Positions 21,501-33,221 are shown, numbered from the stretch's first letter. The stretch: DNA of 64,000 nucleotides from Acestrorhynchus altus (GCA_034509495.1 CM067503.1:475408-539407), one strand, 5' to 3'. The notes: generated from the letters alone by a model not told the origin. Numbers and translations are program-made.

Positions 21501-23426
21501 TCATTGGCTGATTGAAAAGTACTGTTCATTACCAGAGAAAGTACACTTGTGTATCTTCAAACTATGTGAATTCTTGAAGTTCCTCCCACAGTCTGAGCAG
21601 TGATGAGGTTTTTCTCCTGTGTGAATGCGTAGGTGAGTCTTGAGACAACTCTTTTGATTAAAGCTTTTCCCACAGTCTGAGCAGTGATACGGTTTCTCTC
21701 CTGTGTGAATGCGCTGGTGAATTTTGAGATAACTCTGTTGATTAAAGCTTTTCCCACAGTCTATACAGTAATAAGGCTTCACTCCTGTGTGAATGCGCTG
21801 GTGTGTTTTGAGAGAATTCTGATGACTAAAACTCATCCCACAGTGACAGCAGTGATACGGTTTCTCCCCTGTGTGAATGCGCTGGTGTATTTTCAGATGA
21901 CTGGGTGTATAAAAACTCTTTTCACAGACTGAACAGTGGTAAAGTTTCTCTCCGGTGTGAATGAGATGGTGTGTTCTCAGAACACTTTGATTATTGAAAC
22001 TTTTTCCACAGTCTGAACAGTGATATGGTTTCTCTCCTGTGTGAATGCGTTGGTGAGTTTTGAGAGTACTCTGTCGATTAAAAATTGCCCCACACTCTGA
22101 GCAGTGATATGGTTTTTCTCCTGTATGAATGCGTTGGTGAGTTCTGAGAGAACTCTTTTGATTAAAATTTGTCCCACACTCTGAGCAGTGATATGGTTTC
22201 TCTCCGGTGTGAATGCGCTGGTGTATTTTGAGATCACTTTGATTATTAAAACTTTTCCCACAGTCTGAGCAGTGATATGGTTTATCTCCTGTGTGAATGC
22301 GCTGATGTCTTTTAAGATAACTCTGATTATTAAAACTCTTCCCACAGTCTGAGCAATAATACGGTTTCTCTCCTGTGTGAATGCGTTGGTGAGTTTTGAG
22401 AGAACTCTGTCGATTAAAACTTGTCCCGCAATCTGAGCAGTCATATGGTTTCTCTCCTGTGTGAATACGTTGGTGAGTTTTGAGAGAACTTGGTCGGTTG
22501 AACTTTGTCCCACACTCTGGGCAGTGATACGGTTTCTCTCCTGTGTGAATGCGCTGATGTCTTGTGAAATCACTTTGATTATTGAAACATTTCCCACAAT
22601 CTGAGCAGTGATACGGTTTCTCTCCTGTGTGAATGCGATGATGTCTTGTGAGATCACTTTGATTATTAAAACTTTTCCCACAGTCTGAGCAGGTGTACAG
22701 TTTCTCTCCAGTGTGAAAGTGTTGGTGAGTTTTCAGAGCACTCTGTTGTTTAAAACTTTTCCCACAATCTGAGCAGCTGTATGGTTTATCTCCAGTGTGA
22801 ATACGCTGGTGTGTTTTTAGAGAACTCTCTCGATTAAAATTTTTCCCACAGTCTGGACAGTAAAAAGGCTTCACTCCTGTGTGAATGAGCTGGTGTCTGT
22901 TGAGAGCTTTCTGATCTTTAAAACTCTTCCCACAATCAGAACAGTGATACGGTTTCTCTCCTGTGTGAATGCGCTGGTGTCTTTTGAGATTACTTGGTAT
23001 ATGAAAACTCATCCCACAGTTTGAGCACTGATACGGTTTCTCTCCTGTATGAATGCGCTGGTGTATTTTGAGAGAACTTGGTGTATAAAAACTCTTCCCA
23101 CAGTCTGAGCAGTTACATGGTTTCACTCCTGTGTGAATACGCTGGTGTAGTTTGAGATGACTTGTTGTATAAAAACTCGTACCACAGTCTGTGCAGTAAT
23201 ATGGTTTCACTCCTGTGTGAATACGCTGGTGTATTTTGAGATGATTTGATGTATAATAACTTTTCCCACAGTCTGAGCAGTGATACAGTTTCTCTCGTGT
23301 GTAAATGTGCTGGTGTATTTTAAGAGAGCTCTGCTGAGTAAAGCTTTTCTTCATTTGTTTGCGAGATGTGGAAGAATCTGTTTGCTGAATACTGGAGATG
23401 TTTCTGGATGCCATGTTCTTCCCCAT
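21501..23426 (-). CDS. C2H2 zinc-finger protein, 21 fingers
   Basis: 641 residues, the largest member. Residues 1-46 are the family leader (MGKNMASRNISSIQQTDSS...) and a Cys-less finger relic (KKSFTQQSSLKIHQHIYTREK). Residues 47-606 are 20 canonical 28-residue fingers. Residues 607-641 are the degenerate terminal finger (CGRNFKNSHSLKIHKC) shared with its paralogues. Four early fingers and finger 17 use a distinct YT-type helix (YTSNHLKI, YTPSSLKI). Fingers 8-11 and 12-15 are a duplicated four-finger block. Every zinc ligand of fingers 1-20 is intact. The paralogous AG acceptor position is AC here (23473-23474), so splicing must use another site. First exon near 24.4 kb. Probably a nuclear DNA-binding protein with no visible effector domain. 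Confidence 0.92.
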   Translation of the reverse strand: MGKNMASRNISSIQQTDSSTSRKQMKKSFTQQSSLKIHQHIYTREKLYHCSDCGKSYYTSNHLKIHQRIHTGVKPYYCTDCGTSFYTTSHLKLHQRIHTGVKPCNCSDCGKSFYTPSSLKIHQRIHTGEKPYQCSNCGMSFHIPSNLKRHQRIHTGEKPYHCSDCGKSFKDQKALNRHQLIHTGVKPFYCPDCGKNFNRESSLKTHQRIHTGDKPYSCSDCGKSFKQQSALKTHQHFHTGEKLYTCSDCGKSFNNQSDLTRHHRIHTGEKPYHCSDCGKCFNNQSDFTRHQRIHTGEKPYHCPECGTKFNRPSSLKTHQRIHTGEKPYDCSDCGTSFNRQSSLKTHQRIHTGEKPYYCSDCGKSFNNQSYLKRHQRIHTGDKPYHCSDCGKSFNNQSDLKIHQRIHTGEKPYHCSECGTNFNQKSSLRTHQRIHTGEKPYHCSECGAIFNRQSTLKTHQRIHTGEKPYHCSDCGKSFNNQSVLRTHHLIHTGEKLYHCSVCEKSFYTPSHLKIHQRIHTGEKPYHCCHCGMSFSHQNSLKTHQRIHTGVKPYYCIDCGKSFNQQSYLKIHQRIHTGEKPYHCSDCGKSFNQKSCLKTHLRIHTGEKPHHCSDCGRNFKNSHSLKIHKCTFSGNEQYFSISQ

Positions 23427-23429
23427 GTT

Positions 23430-24395
23430 TCAGCAGTTAATGTATTTGTGAAGTCTTCAATGATGTGTAATTGTGAAGTAAAATTTAAGTGTGAATGTTA
23501 GTATGAGTAGCATGAAAAGGCTTGGAAAAGGATCCCATTCATTTCTGTGTGAAAAAAAAGATGAATGATCAAACTGGGAATTTATCATTATTCAGTGTTA
23601 TAGTTACACAGTATAATTAAACAATAACTACACAAACCATTTGACTGACTGTCAACAATTTCCTCAAGAAGTGTACATTAGTAGGCTTGTAAGTTCACTA
23701 TATTCTAAGATAGAACATTTTCACCCTAATGTAAATGTAAAAGTAAATCACCAACTACAAGGTGAGGAGAGCAACCACGAGCTGACCAATGACCTGAATG
23801 AGCTGCAGCCCTGAAAGTGCAACAATCCTTCTCCCACCCCTCCGATTCTCTCACCTTTACTCCCAATTTTCTCCCCATCAGTGACATTTTCCCTTACTTT
23901 ACCCAAAAAAATTGTACTTTCAGAGACTTTGATGTACATCATTCACTCCTGAATGTTTCTACAATCAGAACATCTCCATGCTGAATATCACATGATCTAT
24001 TCTGCACATAGTTTTATAACTCACAGGTATACACTTTATGGACACAAACAGACTGTGGCGTGGAGAAACACATGAACATAAAGGAGATATCTCTACAGTC
24101 AACATGAAGGAGTTTAGAAAAAACAGCACCAAAATAACACTTTAACCCACCAGACCAGAGAATTATTCCCCAAATAAACCAACTGTCGGGGTTTGCAAGA
24201 AGAGCCTAAATCTCCTGTAGATCTTAAAGAAAGCACAAACTCACTGTTGATCAGAGATAACTAGGAAAAGATCATAAAGCAGCTCCTGGACGAAGCTGCT
24301 TCTGTGCTGCTTAAATGTTGCTCTTTTTGAATGTGTTTCTATGTGTTTGAGAGTAAATGTAGAAGAAGGTGTAGAAGAGTGGAACATCTCCATAC
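23430..24395 (-). other. Intron of the 21-finger gene
   Basis: Runs between the donor at 24395/24394 and an acceptor near the coding exon. No L2 insert, unlike units at 28.5, 42.9 and 52.7 kb. It contains the conserved intron block CACATGATCTATTCTGCACA and GGAGATATCTCTACAGTCAA. Confidence 0.6.
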
Positions 24396-24620
24396 CTTCA
24401 GCAGCTGAGCTGATTGTGTTCCTCCAGCAGAGCAGTCTGAGCACAGAGGACTGCACTGGGGGAAGATCGGAGGAGTAAAGACTGGATTATAGACATATAT
24501 CTCCCACCATGGCTCCAAGTGTGGGCTTGACGCCGCTCGGTCAAACCATCCTCCAGTGTTTGAGAGCACGTGTATATACTACACATTACGGTAAGAGCGT
24601 GTGGCGGGACTGATTTCAAA
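24396..24620 (-). promoter_or_regulatory. First exon/promoter of the 21-finger gene (copy A)
   Basis: The minus-strand exon ends in GCTGCTGAAG|GTATGG (last exon base 24396). Upstream are TATA-like AGTATATAC and a CACGTG E-box near 24570. Four further copies occur with the same donor. ORFs through this block differ in frame among copies, so the exon is probably non-coding. Confidence 0.6.
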
Positions 24621-25481
24621 ATAAAAGCCACAAGCTGCGGACAGAACGTGAATGCAATTTCACAATGATGAAATACAGCAGTTATTTATAAAATAATAAT
24701 GGAAGACTCTTAATTTAACACAAGAATAAACGAACCAGTAACAAATGAAAACATTATTATAAAGGAATAAACTTATGTCTTTCCACAAGTTGTCTTTATT
24801 ATAAACATTCAGGTGTTAAAAAATAAGATTTAATAAAAAGTAAACATTACAATTTTTAATTTGAAATTAAAACATCAGATTTATTTTCTATTTGAATTTA
24901 CAATGTTATTAAAGGTAACCATTTTGAGTCTATAATCAGATAATAAATTAAGACACTATGATGTGTCAAATTGAAAGTAAAGGCCCTTTAACTGTCATAT
25001 TTCTGTTTTTCACTCTATATTTACACTGAACATAGAAGGAATCCTCTTGATTGCACAGACCAGTTCGAATTCATAATGAATGTTCACCACCTATAGATGT
25101 CACCCACTTTTAGTCTCAAGACATTCTGGTGCATCATTTGAAATTGCTGTACCTTTAACAGTAGTTCATAATGGGAACATGGGAGTTCCCTGGACTGCTT
25201 TGCCCAGCCGGGCAGGTACACCAAAAACTGTCTGGTAATTTACCACAACATGACTAAGATAAACCTCAAAACTATATGAAAACTTATGTTGAATGACTTT
25301 TAAAATCTCAAACATGAGATTACCTAGAATCAAAGTTTTAAAAAATAAAAATCTTTTAAGATAAAAGTTGAAAATTGAAAATTAGTTTCAGCATTACATA
25401 TGTATAAAAGCAACATAAGTATGAAGATACACTAAAATATATAAAAAAATTTGATTGGTCAACACCATATCTGAAGGTGTC
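24621..25481. other. Duplicated upstream spacer, no gene
   Basis: Matches 40600-41330, 47000-47810 and 55600-56380. It is AT-rich, with the conserved stretch CCTTTAACAGTAGTTCATAATG near 25150. Confidence 0.6.
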
Positions 25482-25489
25482 ATATTCAT

Positions 25490-26603
25490 TAGGGATGTGA
25501 CGAAGTTGGAATTAAAATTCGATGACATTTGAACTTTGATGATTTGTAGCAAATTTGAATTCAACAGATGTTTTAGGGCCAATTTTCATATAATGCAGAT
25601 TTGAAATTGCTGCTGGCATAGAAAACAGAACAATTCATACTGTCATATCTGGATAGAGAGAATCAGACACAATATAAATAGAGCACTTTAATGGGACAAA
25701 TGCAATAAACAGGGTCAAACAGTCCAGGTCAATAACAGGAAGGCGAGACAATATCAAAATGGACAAACCAGAGACAAAGTCAAAAAACAGGCGAAGATCA
25801 AAAACCGGAAGACTGAATACAGGACAAGATGAAAGGCAGGAGTCAGAAAACAGAAACGGGTCAAACATGGACAGACTGGTAATGATAAACATGGGTAGCG
25901 CACTAAGGGTTGCAAGGCTGGATTAAATTCTCTCTGGACCAGGTGAATACAATCAGAACTCCAGTGATCAAATTGAATGAGTCACACAATCAGTCAGGTG
26001 ACAACCTGAAGGGTTCTGGCAATTGGAGTCCGGGGAGTCTGAGGGGTGAATGACACATACACGTTGATTTCCGCCCTGCAGGTCATCTTTTAGAGACCAC
26101 CAATGTTCATCTGAATTTAATGGTGAATGTTGTTTACTTTATACTTCCGCTTCACAAAAATAAATAATGAAAATGGCCAAATGTGGCAAGAAAACAAGTT
26201 TCGTGTGGGAGTTTTTTTAACTGAACTTTGTTGATGATAGTAAAGCGGTGAGTAACTTTTTCCCATGGTAAAGCTAAAGACCGCAGACATTCTGCCTTGG
26301 CACTGTACACTCATGGCACTCATGGCATGGTGCACAGATCCCGAGCCGAAGGTGAGCAAGCTGAGTTGGCAGATTTGCAGTCAGATCAATCCAGAGTCTG
26401 TGACTACCTGTGGCTGGTGGGCTGTTTAAACATCATGTATTTGAGTTGAAAAAATACAAAAATACATGCACAATTGGGCTTATCCGGGATTATCGGGTGT
26501 TCTTGGCCCGTGTTTACCAAATCCACATTTGAATTCGATGGATTTGTAGCTAAAAATTTGAAACCAACGGATGCTGATTTTCCTCAGCTCCGTCACATCC
26601 CTA
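25490..26603. mobile_element. Non-autonomous hAT-type element (copy 1) with nested LTR-like insert
   Basis: Terminal inverted repeats TAGGGATGTGACG and CGTCACATCCCTA are flanked by perfect 8-bp target duplications ATATTCAT (25482-25489 and 26604-26611). The 8-bp duplication and TIR type fit the hAT superfamily. No transposase is encoded. Length is 1114 bp including the insert at 25641-26055. Confidence 0.85.
25641..26055. mobile_element. Solo-LTR-like insert (copy 1), nested in hAT
   Basis: Starts TGTCA and ends TGACA, flanked by 5-bp duplications CATAC (25636-25640 and 26056-26060). The interior is rich in GGTCAAA/AACAGG motifs and has an ATATAAATAG box. No coding region. A solo LTR is the best fit; another TG...CA element is possible. 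Confidence 0.6.
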
Positions 26604-26611
26604 ATATTCAT

Positions 26612-27337
26612 AACCACTCCAATGGTCTTAAAGAATAGTTTTACTGTTACTAATACATTAATACATTTGACCCAACCCCCCTTTTTCAACACCCACTTAG
26701 TCTTGGAAAATATGACACCTTTAAACTTGTTTCATTAATACATAAAAAACAGAACTCGCTGTTTGATATCACTGGAGGCATTAGTTAATAACAGTAATTC
26801 AAAAAATAATGAGTTTAATACAATTTAAAATTGTCAAAACATGGGAAAAAAGTTTATATACATAAAAAAAGTAATTTACATAGTAGTAATTTCACTGCAA
26901 TTTATAACACACAACAATCTCAGCAAAGCAGGATTACAAGAAATCGAGCACATGGTCAATTTACACATTTAAATTCTGTAATAAAAATATTAAAGGTACT
27001 CACAAATCAGTAGTAATTTCAAAAGTTGATGTGTTTCCTACATAATGAGACAATTTTGAATCAAACCAGAACCAACCAGTAAATGCAGCAACAAAAATTT
27101 ACAAAACACCAACCAGTTCGGTTTTTCAGTAGCTAAAACATATACAAGTTCAATTAATATCAAATATATTCTTTACACTAGGCACACCAATGGTGCCACC
27201 ACTTTTGCTTGATTGTGGACTTCCCTGAATGGAGCTCTAATGAGAAACTGATGCAGAGTGTGTTATTTTAGAATTTTATATGGAACCTTCTCATTGGATG
27301 AACAGTACTGTTCATTACCAGAGAAAGTACATTTCAT
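26612..27337. other. 3' flank of the 11-finger gene
   Basis: Shared with 49883-50420 and 57271-57780. Also partly shared with 21180-21500 (CCAATGGTGCCACCACTTTT). No gene. Confidence 0.55.
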
Positions 27338-27343
27338 TTTATT
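27338..27343 (-). terminator. Poly(A) signal of the 11-finger gene
   Basis: Minus-strand AATAAA about 90 bases after the stop, in a conserved context (GTGTGAATAAAATGAAATG). Confidence 0.6.
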
Positions 27344-27432
27344 CACACACTTCAAAAACATTATAAAACAAAACAGAGCTTTCTATTCTACACCAGTTAG
27401 TTACTTTTTGAAATTGGCTCCTGCAAGTGTGC

Positions 27433-28494
27433 TTACAACCCAGACCCATCACTGCTCTTAGTGCACTTGTGTATCTTCAAACTACGTGAAGTCCTGAAGC
27501 TCCTCCCACAGTCTGAACAGTAATACGGTTTCTCTCCTGTGTGAATGCGTTGATGTGTGTTCAGAGAACTCTGTTTACTGAAACTTTTCCCACAGTCTGT
27601 ACAGTAGTAAGGCTTCACTCCTGTGTGAATGCGTTGGTGTGTTTTGAGATCACTTCGTTTATTAAAACTTTTCCCACAGTCTGTACAGTAGTAAGGCTTC
27701 ACTCCTGTGTGAATACGTTGGTGAGTTTTGAGAGAACTCTGCTGATTAAAACTCTTCCTACAGTCTGAGCAGTGATATGGTTTCTCTCCTGTGTGAATGC
27801 GCTGGTGAGTTTTGAGAGAACTCTGTTGATTAAAACTCTTCCCACAGTCTGGGCAGTGAAAGGGTTTCTCTCCTGTGTGAATGCGCTGGTGCCGTTTGAA
27901 ATCACTGTGATGACTAAAACTTTTCCCACAGTCTGAGCAGTGGTACGGTTTCTCTCCTGTGTGAATGCGCTGGTGTGTTTTGAGATCATTTTGTTTATTA
28001 AAACGTTTCCCACAGTCTGAACAGTAGTAGGGCTTCACTCCTGTGTGAATACGTTGGTGAGTTTTGAGAGAACTCTGTTGATTAAAACTTTTCCCACAGT
28101 CTGAACAGTTGTACGGTTTCTCTTCTGTGTGAATGCGCTGGTGTCTTTTGAGATCACTTGGATTGTTAAAACTTTTTCCACAGTCTGAACAGTGATATGG
28201 TTTCTCTCCTGTGTGAATGCGCTGGTGAGTTTTGAGAGATGTCTGTTGACTAAAACTTTTCCCACAGTTCAAACAGTGATATGGTTTCTCTCCTGTGTGA
28301 ATGCGCCAGTGTCTTTTGAGATCACTTTGATTATTAAAACTTTTCCCACAGTCTGAACAGTAGTAAGTTTTCATTTCTGTCTGAATGCACTGGCATTTTT
28401 CAAGAAAACTAATTTTATTCATTTGTCTGCAAGGTGTAGGAGAGGATGTTTGCTGAGTATTTGAGATTTTTCTGGATACCATGTTTGTCCCCAT
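27433..28494 (-). CDS. C2H2 zinc-finger protein, 11 fingers
   Basis: 353 residues: a 42-residue leader (MGTNMVSRKISNTQQTSSPT...), ten canonical 28-residue fingers (43-322), and the degenerate terminal finger CGRSFRTSRSLKIHKC with tail TKSSDGSGL. All ligands of fingers 1-10 are present. Linkers alternate TGEKP and TGVKP, with one TEEKP. Helices are few in type: NNQSDLKR, SQQTSLKT, NQQSSLKT (three times), NKQNDLKT, SHHSDFKR, NKRSDLKT and SKQSSLNT. The exon starts at 28538 after TTTTATTTCAG, giving about 44 bases of 5' UTR before the ATG. The first exon is at 30.45 kb across an intron holding an L2 LINE. Probably a nuclear DNA-binding protein; target unknown. Confidence 0.92.
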   Translation of the reverse strand: MGTNMVSRKISNTQQTSSPTPCRQMNKISFLEKCQCIQTEMKTYYCSDCGKSFNNQSDLKRHWRIHTGEKPYHCLNCGKSFSQQTSLKTHQRIHTGEKPYHCSDCGKSFNNPSDLKRHQRIHTEEKPYNCSDCGKSFNQQSSLKTHQRIHTGVKPYYCSDCGKRFNKQNDLKTHQRIHTGEKPYHCSDCGKSFSHHSDFKRHQRIHTGEKPFHCPDCGKSFNQQSSLKTHQRIHTGEKPYHCSDCRKSFNQQSSLKTHQRIHTGVKPYYCTDCGKSFNKRSDLKTHQRIHTGVKPYYCTDCGKSFSKQSSLNTHQRIHTGEKPYYCSDCGRSFRTSRSLKIHKCTKSSDGSGL

Positions 28495-28538
28495 CTTTCA
28501 GCAGTTCTTGTTGTGAGACCTTCTAATGGTGTGTACTT

Positions 28539-30453
28539 CTGAAATAAAATGTAAGAGTGAATATTAGTACTAGGAGCAGAAGAACACTTGAAACAGCATG
28601 CAGTTCATTTTTGGGAAAAAAAAAACAAAACAAAACAAAAACAAAACCTAAGCTAATTATGAAAATTATAATTATGATTTAAAAACATTTTTAATACTGT
28701 GCTAGATTTTGTTTTTAATAAAAACTGAGTGGAAAAATGAGCAATAAGAAGCATTATTTTAATACTCTGCTTAACTGCTGGTGGACCCGCCCAGAGAAAC
28801 AGAAGAAATCCAGCAGGACATTCAAGATGTTCAACTGATGAAGGATGTTCAACTGAATTCAGGAGTGTTTCATATAGAAAAGGAAGAAGCATTCAGGAGT
28901 GGGGACAAAATTCTCTACAAAAAGCCAATCACAAACTGGGGAGAGAGATTATCATCTTGCCTTGCTGATATCACATCATGGATGGCAGCCCATCACCTTA
29001 ACCTCAACACCAGCAAGACTGCACTACTATTCATTCCAGGAAACACTGGTCCTCATCCTGATCTTGTCGTCATCTCCCTTGGGATCTCACTGGCCACTCC
29101 ATCAGGAGAAGAGCCTTGGTGAAGTTATGAATAACCAATTATCATTCTTGGCTCATGTTGCAAACCTGACAGTTATGCAGTTACTCATTTACAACATCAG
29201 GAGAATTCAACCTTTTCTGTCTAGAAAGGAGCTCAGGTGCTTGTTCAGTCTCATCATTACAACACTTGACTAATGCAACTCCCTTCCAACAGGGACCATT
29301 AGGGCCTTTCAATTCATCCAAAACACAGCAGTGTTGCTTATCCTCAATATTCCCAAGTTTTGTCACTCCTCTGCTGTGTTCCTTTCATTGGCATCCTGTA
29401 ACTGCCTGCATCAGATAAAACACCTTGATGCTGGCCTACAAATCCAAAACTTGACCAGCCCCTCCGTGCGTGATGGCAATGGTCAAAACTCAATCTTTAC
29501 CAAGAGCTCTTTGAGCATCAGGTACAGCTCTGCTGAACCCCCCATCCCTCAAGTCGCAAGGAAGACAAACATCCAGACTCTTTTCTCTCCTGCCACCAAA
29601 ATTGTGGAATGAACTGAGGGTCTGAACAGCTCAGTCACTCGCTGTCTTCAAACGCAAACTGAAGACCCATCTCTTTCAAGAGAATTTAATTAATTACAGG
29701 TTAATATTTACACTGAATCATGTGTTGCTCCAAACTGATATTTGTTTTTAACAGCATCTAAGCTTAAGGAATCTCCGGATTCTTGCCTTGTCTAACTAGT
29801 TAAGGATATCTGAGTGAACAAGTTTTTAAGTCACTCTGGAAAAGGGCTTCTGCCAAATGCCACAAAAAATAAATTTAAATAACCAACAAGGTGAGGAGAA
29901 CAACCAACATCTGACCAATGACCTGAAAGAGCTCTACTACAGGCTTTAAAGTGCAGCAGTCTCCAATCTTCCACCCACACCCTGATTCTTTCACCTTTAC
30001 ATCACATATTGTAGAACATCTGCAGATATTAATGTTTCTACACTCAGAACATCTCCATGGTGAAGATCACATGATCTACTCCACACATAGTTTTATAAAG
30101 ACTCAAAGATATACTTTATGGACACAAAAATACTCTGAAATGGAGAAACACATGAAGATAAAGGAGATATCTCTACAGTCAGCATCAAGGAGTTTAAAAA
30201 CCACAGCACCACAATAACCCACCAGACCAGAGAATTATTCCCCAAATAAATCAACTGTCAGTGTTTGTAAGAAGAGCCTAAATCTCCTGTAGATATTAAA
30301 GAAAGCAGAAACTCACTGTTGTTCAGAGATAACTAGGAAAAGATCATCAAGGAGTTCCTGGATGAAGCTGCTTCTGGGTTGCTCCTTTTGAATGTGTTTC
30401 TATGAGTGTGAGAGTATATGTAGAACGTGCAGAAGAGTGGAACATCTCCATAC
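28539..30453 (-). other. Intron of the 11-finger gene
   Basis: Donor AAG|GTATGG at 30453/30452, acceptor TTTTATTTCAG at 28540-28539. Contains the L2 fragment 28943-29880. Confidence 0.65.
28943..29880 (+). mobile_element. L2-type LINE fragment (RT 3' part and tail), antisense in the intron
   Basis: The plus frame reads CLADITSWMAAHHLNLNTSK then TALLFIPGNT, the post-catalytic RT region. Frame-shifted pieces follow (YNIRRIQPFLS; LNIPKFCHSS; SPSVRDGNGQN). The 3' tail GCTTCTGCCAAATGCCACAAA ends at about 29870. 5' truncated and dead. Orthologous inserts lie at 45.25 and 54.11 kb. Confidence 0.8.
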
Positions 30454-30690
30454 CTTCAGCAGCTGAACTGATTGTGTTCCTCCAGCAGAGCAGTCTGAGC
30501 ACAGAGGTGTGGACTGCACTGGGGGAAGATCAGAGGAGTAAAGACTGGATTATAGACATACATCTCCCACCATGGCTCCTAGTGTGGGCTGGACACCGCT
30601 CGGTCAAACCATCCTCCAGTGTTTGAGAGCATGTGCATATACTACACATTACGGTAAGAGCATGTGGAGGGACTGACTTCAAAATAAAAG
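30454..30690 (-). promoter_or_regulatory. First exon/promoter of the 11-finger gene (copy B)
   Basis: Exon ends at 30454 in AAG|GTATGG and closely matches the 24.4-kb block, including TATAATCCAGTCTTTACTCC. The E-box is changed (CATGTG). Confidence 0.6.
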
Positions 30691-31062
30691 CCACAAGCTG
30701 TGGACAGAACGTGAATGAAATTTCACAATGATGAAATACAGCAGTTATTTGAAACAAACAAACAAACAAATGTAAACCCAACAAGAATTAATTTTCTTCC
30801 TGCCATCTGTATTCAGGAGAATAACTGATGTTAAATAAAATCTTATTAAAAAATAAACATTTATAAAGACACTATCATATGCAGCACGGTCAGAGATGTT
30901 TTCTATTTGAATTGACAATGTTATTACATTGAACAGATATGATTCCTAGGGAGCACACAATTTAAAGATAAAACTTTTACTTCAGTATTACATATGCACA
31001 AAAAATATAAGTATGAAATATGAAGTAAAACAAACCAAAATTAGACAAGTCAACACCTACAT

Positions 31063-31944
<882 letters not shown>

Positions 31945-32125
31945 GGAGTGTCTCATTTGTTCAAAATGCTAGCACCATAATCCAAAGACTGCAACCTGAA
32001 TCAGGCTGGCTTCAAAGGTGAAAGGGTTCTCACCCTCCTAGTGTGGGAGATCATATGTGATAGGAGGAGAGTCCTAATGGGGTTGGGTAATTGGTACTTT
32101 GGTAAAAATGGGATATAATGGTAAA
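31945..32125 (+). repeat. SINE-like insert (copy 2)
   Basis: Body GTGTGGGAGATCATATGTGA and GGGTTGGGTAATTGGTACTT match 21.1 kb and 39.7 kb. Box regions are degraded. Confidence 0.4.
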
Positions 32126-32439
32126 ATGGGGTAAGAAAATGTTGATGTGTCCTATAAAATATCAGACAGTTTTAACTCAAAAAGAACCACAACCAGTAAA
32201 TGCAGTCACAATGATTGCTAAAACTACCAACCAGTTCATACATCTATCAGGCTGTCGCAGAAGTTATTTATAACAGATTTCCCACATCAAGCAGCAGCCA
32301 ACATTTCCTGATACTGATTACACCAATCGCGCCACCACTTTTTTGCTTGGTTACATTTCATTTGGCGTACACTCAAAAACCAAACAAACTAAATTCATTC
32401 TATTACCATTCACTGTGTGCACTTGTATCTCTTTCAAAC

Positions 32440-33180
32440 AACGCTAATGCCTGAAGTTCTGCCACACCCCGAACAGTAGCATGGTTTCGTCCTGTGAATA
32501 TGGTGGTGTGTTTGAGATAATTCTGACGATCAAACTCTTCACAGTCTGAGCAGTGATAAAGTTTTCTCTCCGTGAATGTCGCTGGTGTTTTTTGAGATAA
32601 CTTTGTTTATTAAAATCCTTCCCACAGTCTGAACAGTGGTACGCTTCTGAGTACGCTGGTGTGTTTTGAGATCACTTTGATTATTAAACCTTTTCCCACA
32701 GTCTGAACAGTGATATGGTTTCTCTCCTGAGTGAATACGCTATGTCTTTGAGAGAACTGAGATTATTAAAACTCCTTGCCCACATTCTGAGCAGTGATAA
32801 TGTGCTTTTCCTGGGTGGAATGCGCTGGTGTCTTTGAGAGAACCCCTGCTGATTAAAACCTTCCACATTCTGACAGTGGTACGGTTTCCTCTCCTGTGAA
32901 TGCGCTGGTGTGTTTTGAGATCACTATGATCACTAAAACTTTTCACACTTGAACAGTGGTTATGCTTCATTTCTGTATGAATGGACTGGTGACTTCTGAG
33001 ATCACTCTGTATTTAAAACTCTTCCCATAGCCTAAGATGTTTTCTCTGTAATGCTGGTTTATTTAGAGAGGACTTGTTGGATGTGCCTCTTACAAGCACT
33101 TTTCCATTTGTCTAGTAGAGGAGTGATGAGAACTGGACATTTCTTTTTATGGATGCCATGCTCTTTTGCATCGCTCAAAG
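32440..33180 (-). pseudogene. C2H2 zinc-finger pseudogene with dense small deletions
   Basis: Minus-strand finger pieces occur about every 84 bases but in constantly changing frames: HYHCSECGQ, SDHSDLKTHQRIH, SQRHQRIP, NNLSSLKD. Single- or double-base deletions hit nearly every finger and linker. About nine fingers and a leader with ATG near 33160 (GCATCCATAAAAAGAAATG on the minus strand) can be traced. The equivalent of the AG acceptor is AC (33220-33221), as in the 21-finger gene. Spacing and order make it a former full array gene. It is either a real pseudogene or, less likely, a poorly assembled stretch. Confidence 0.85.
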
Positions 33181-33221
33181 GTTAATTGTTTATTGTCAGA
33201 AATCTTTAGAGGTGTACTTGT

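Noticed and set aside
21977..22681. Long alternative-frame ORF (234 codons) with repeats such as TSAFTQERNHITAQTVG; similar ORFs overlap every ZnF array
   Set aside because: It is the shifted frame of the 84-bp finger repeat, which happens to lack stops. The pattern follows the finger code exactly and has no independent conservation.
21557..23370. CRISPR-like regularly spaced repeat
   Set aside because: The 84-bp periodicity is the zinc-finger coding repeat; there are no short repeats with unrelated spacers, and the genome is eukaryotic.
23473..23474. AT-AC (U12-type) intron as explanation for the AC acceptor
   Set aside because: The donor is GTATGG, not ATATCCTT, and no clear U12 branch site was seen. 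A shifted AG acceptor is simpler.
24241..24631. Overlapping ORFs in the first-exon blocks (such as MAFILKSVPPHALTV...) as a possible coding first exon
   Set aside because: The frames break differently in the five copies and none joins in a conserved frame to the finger exon.
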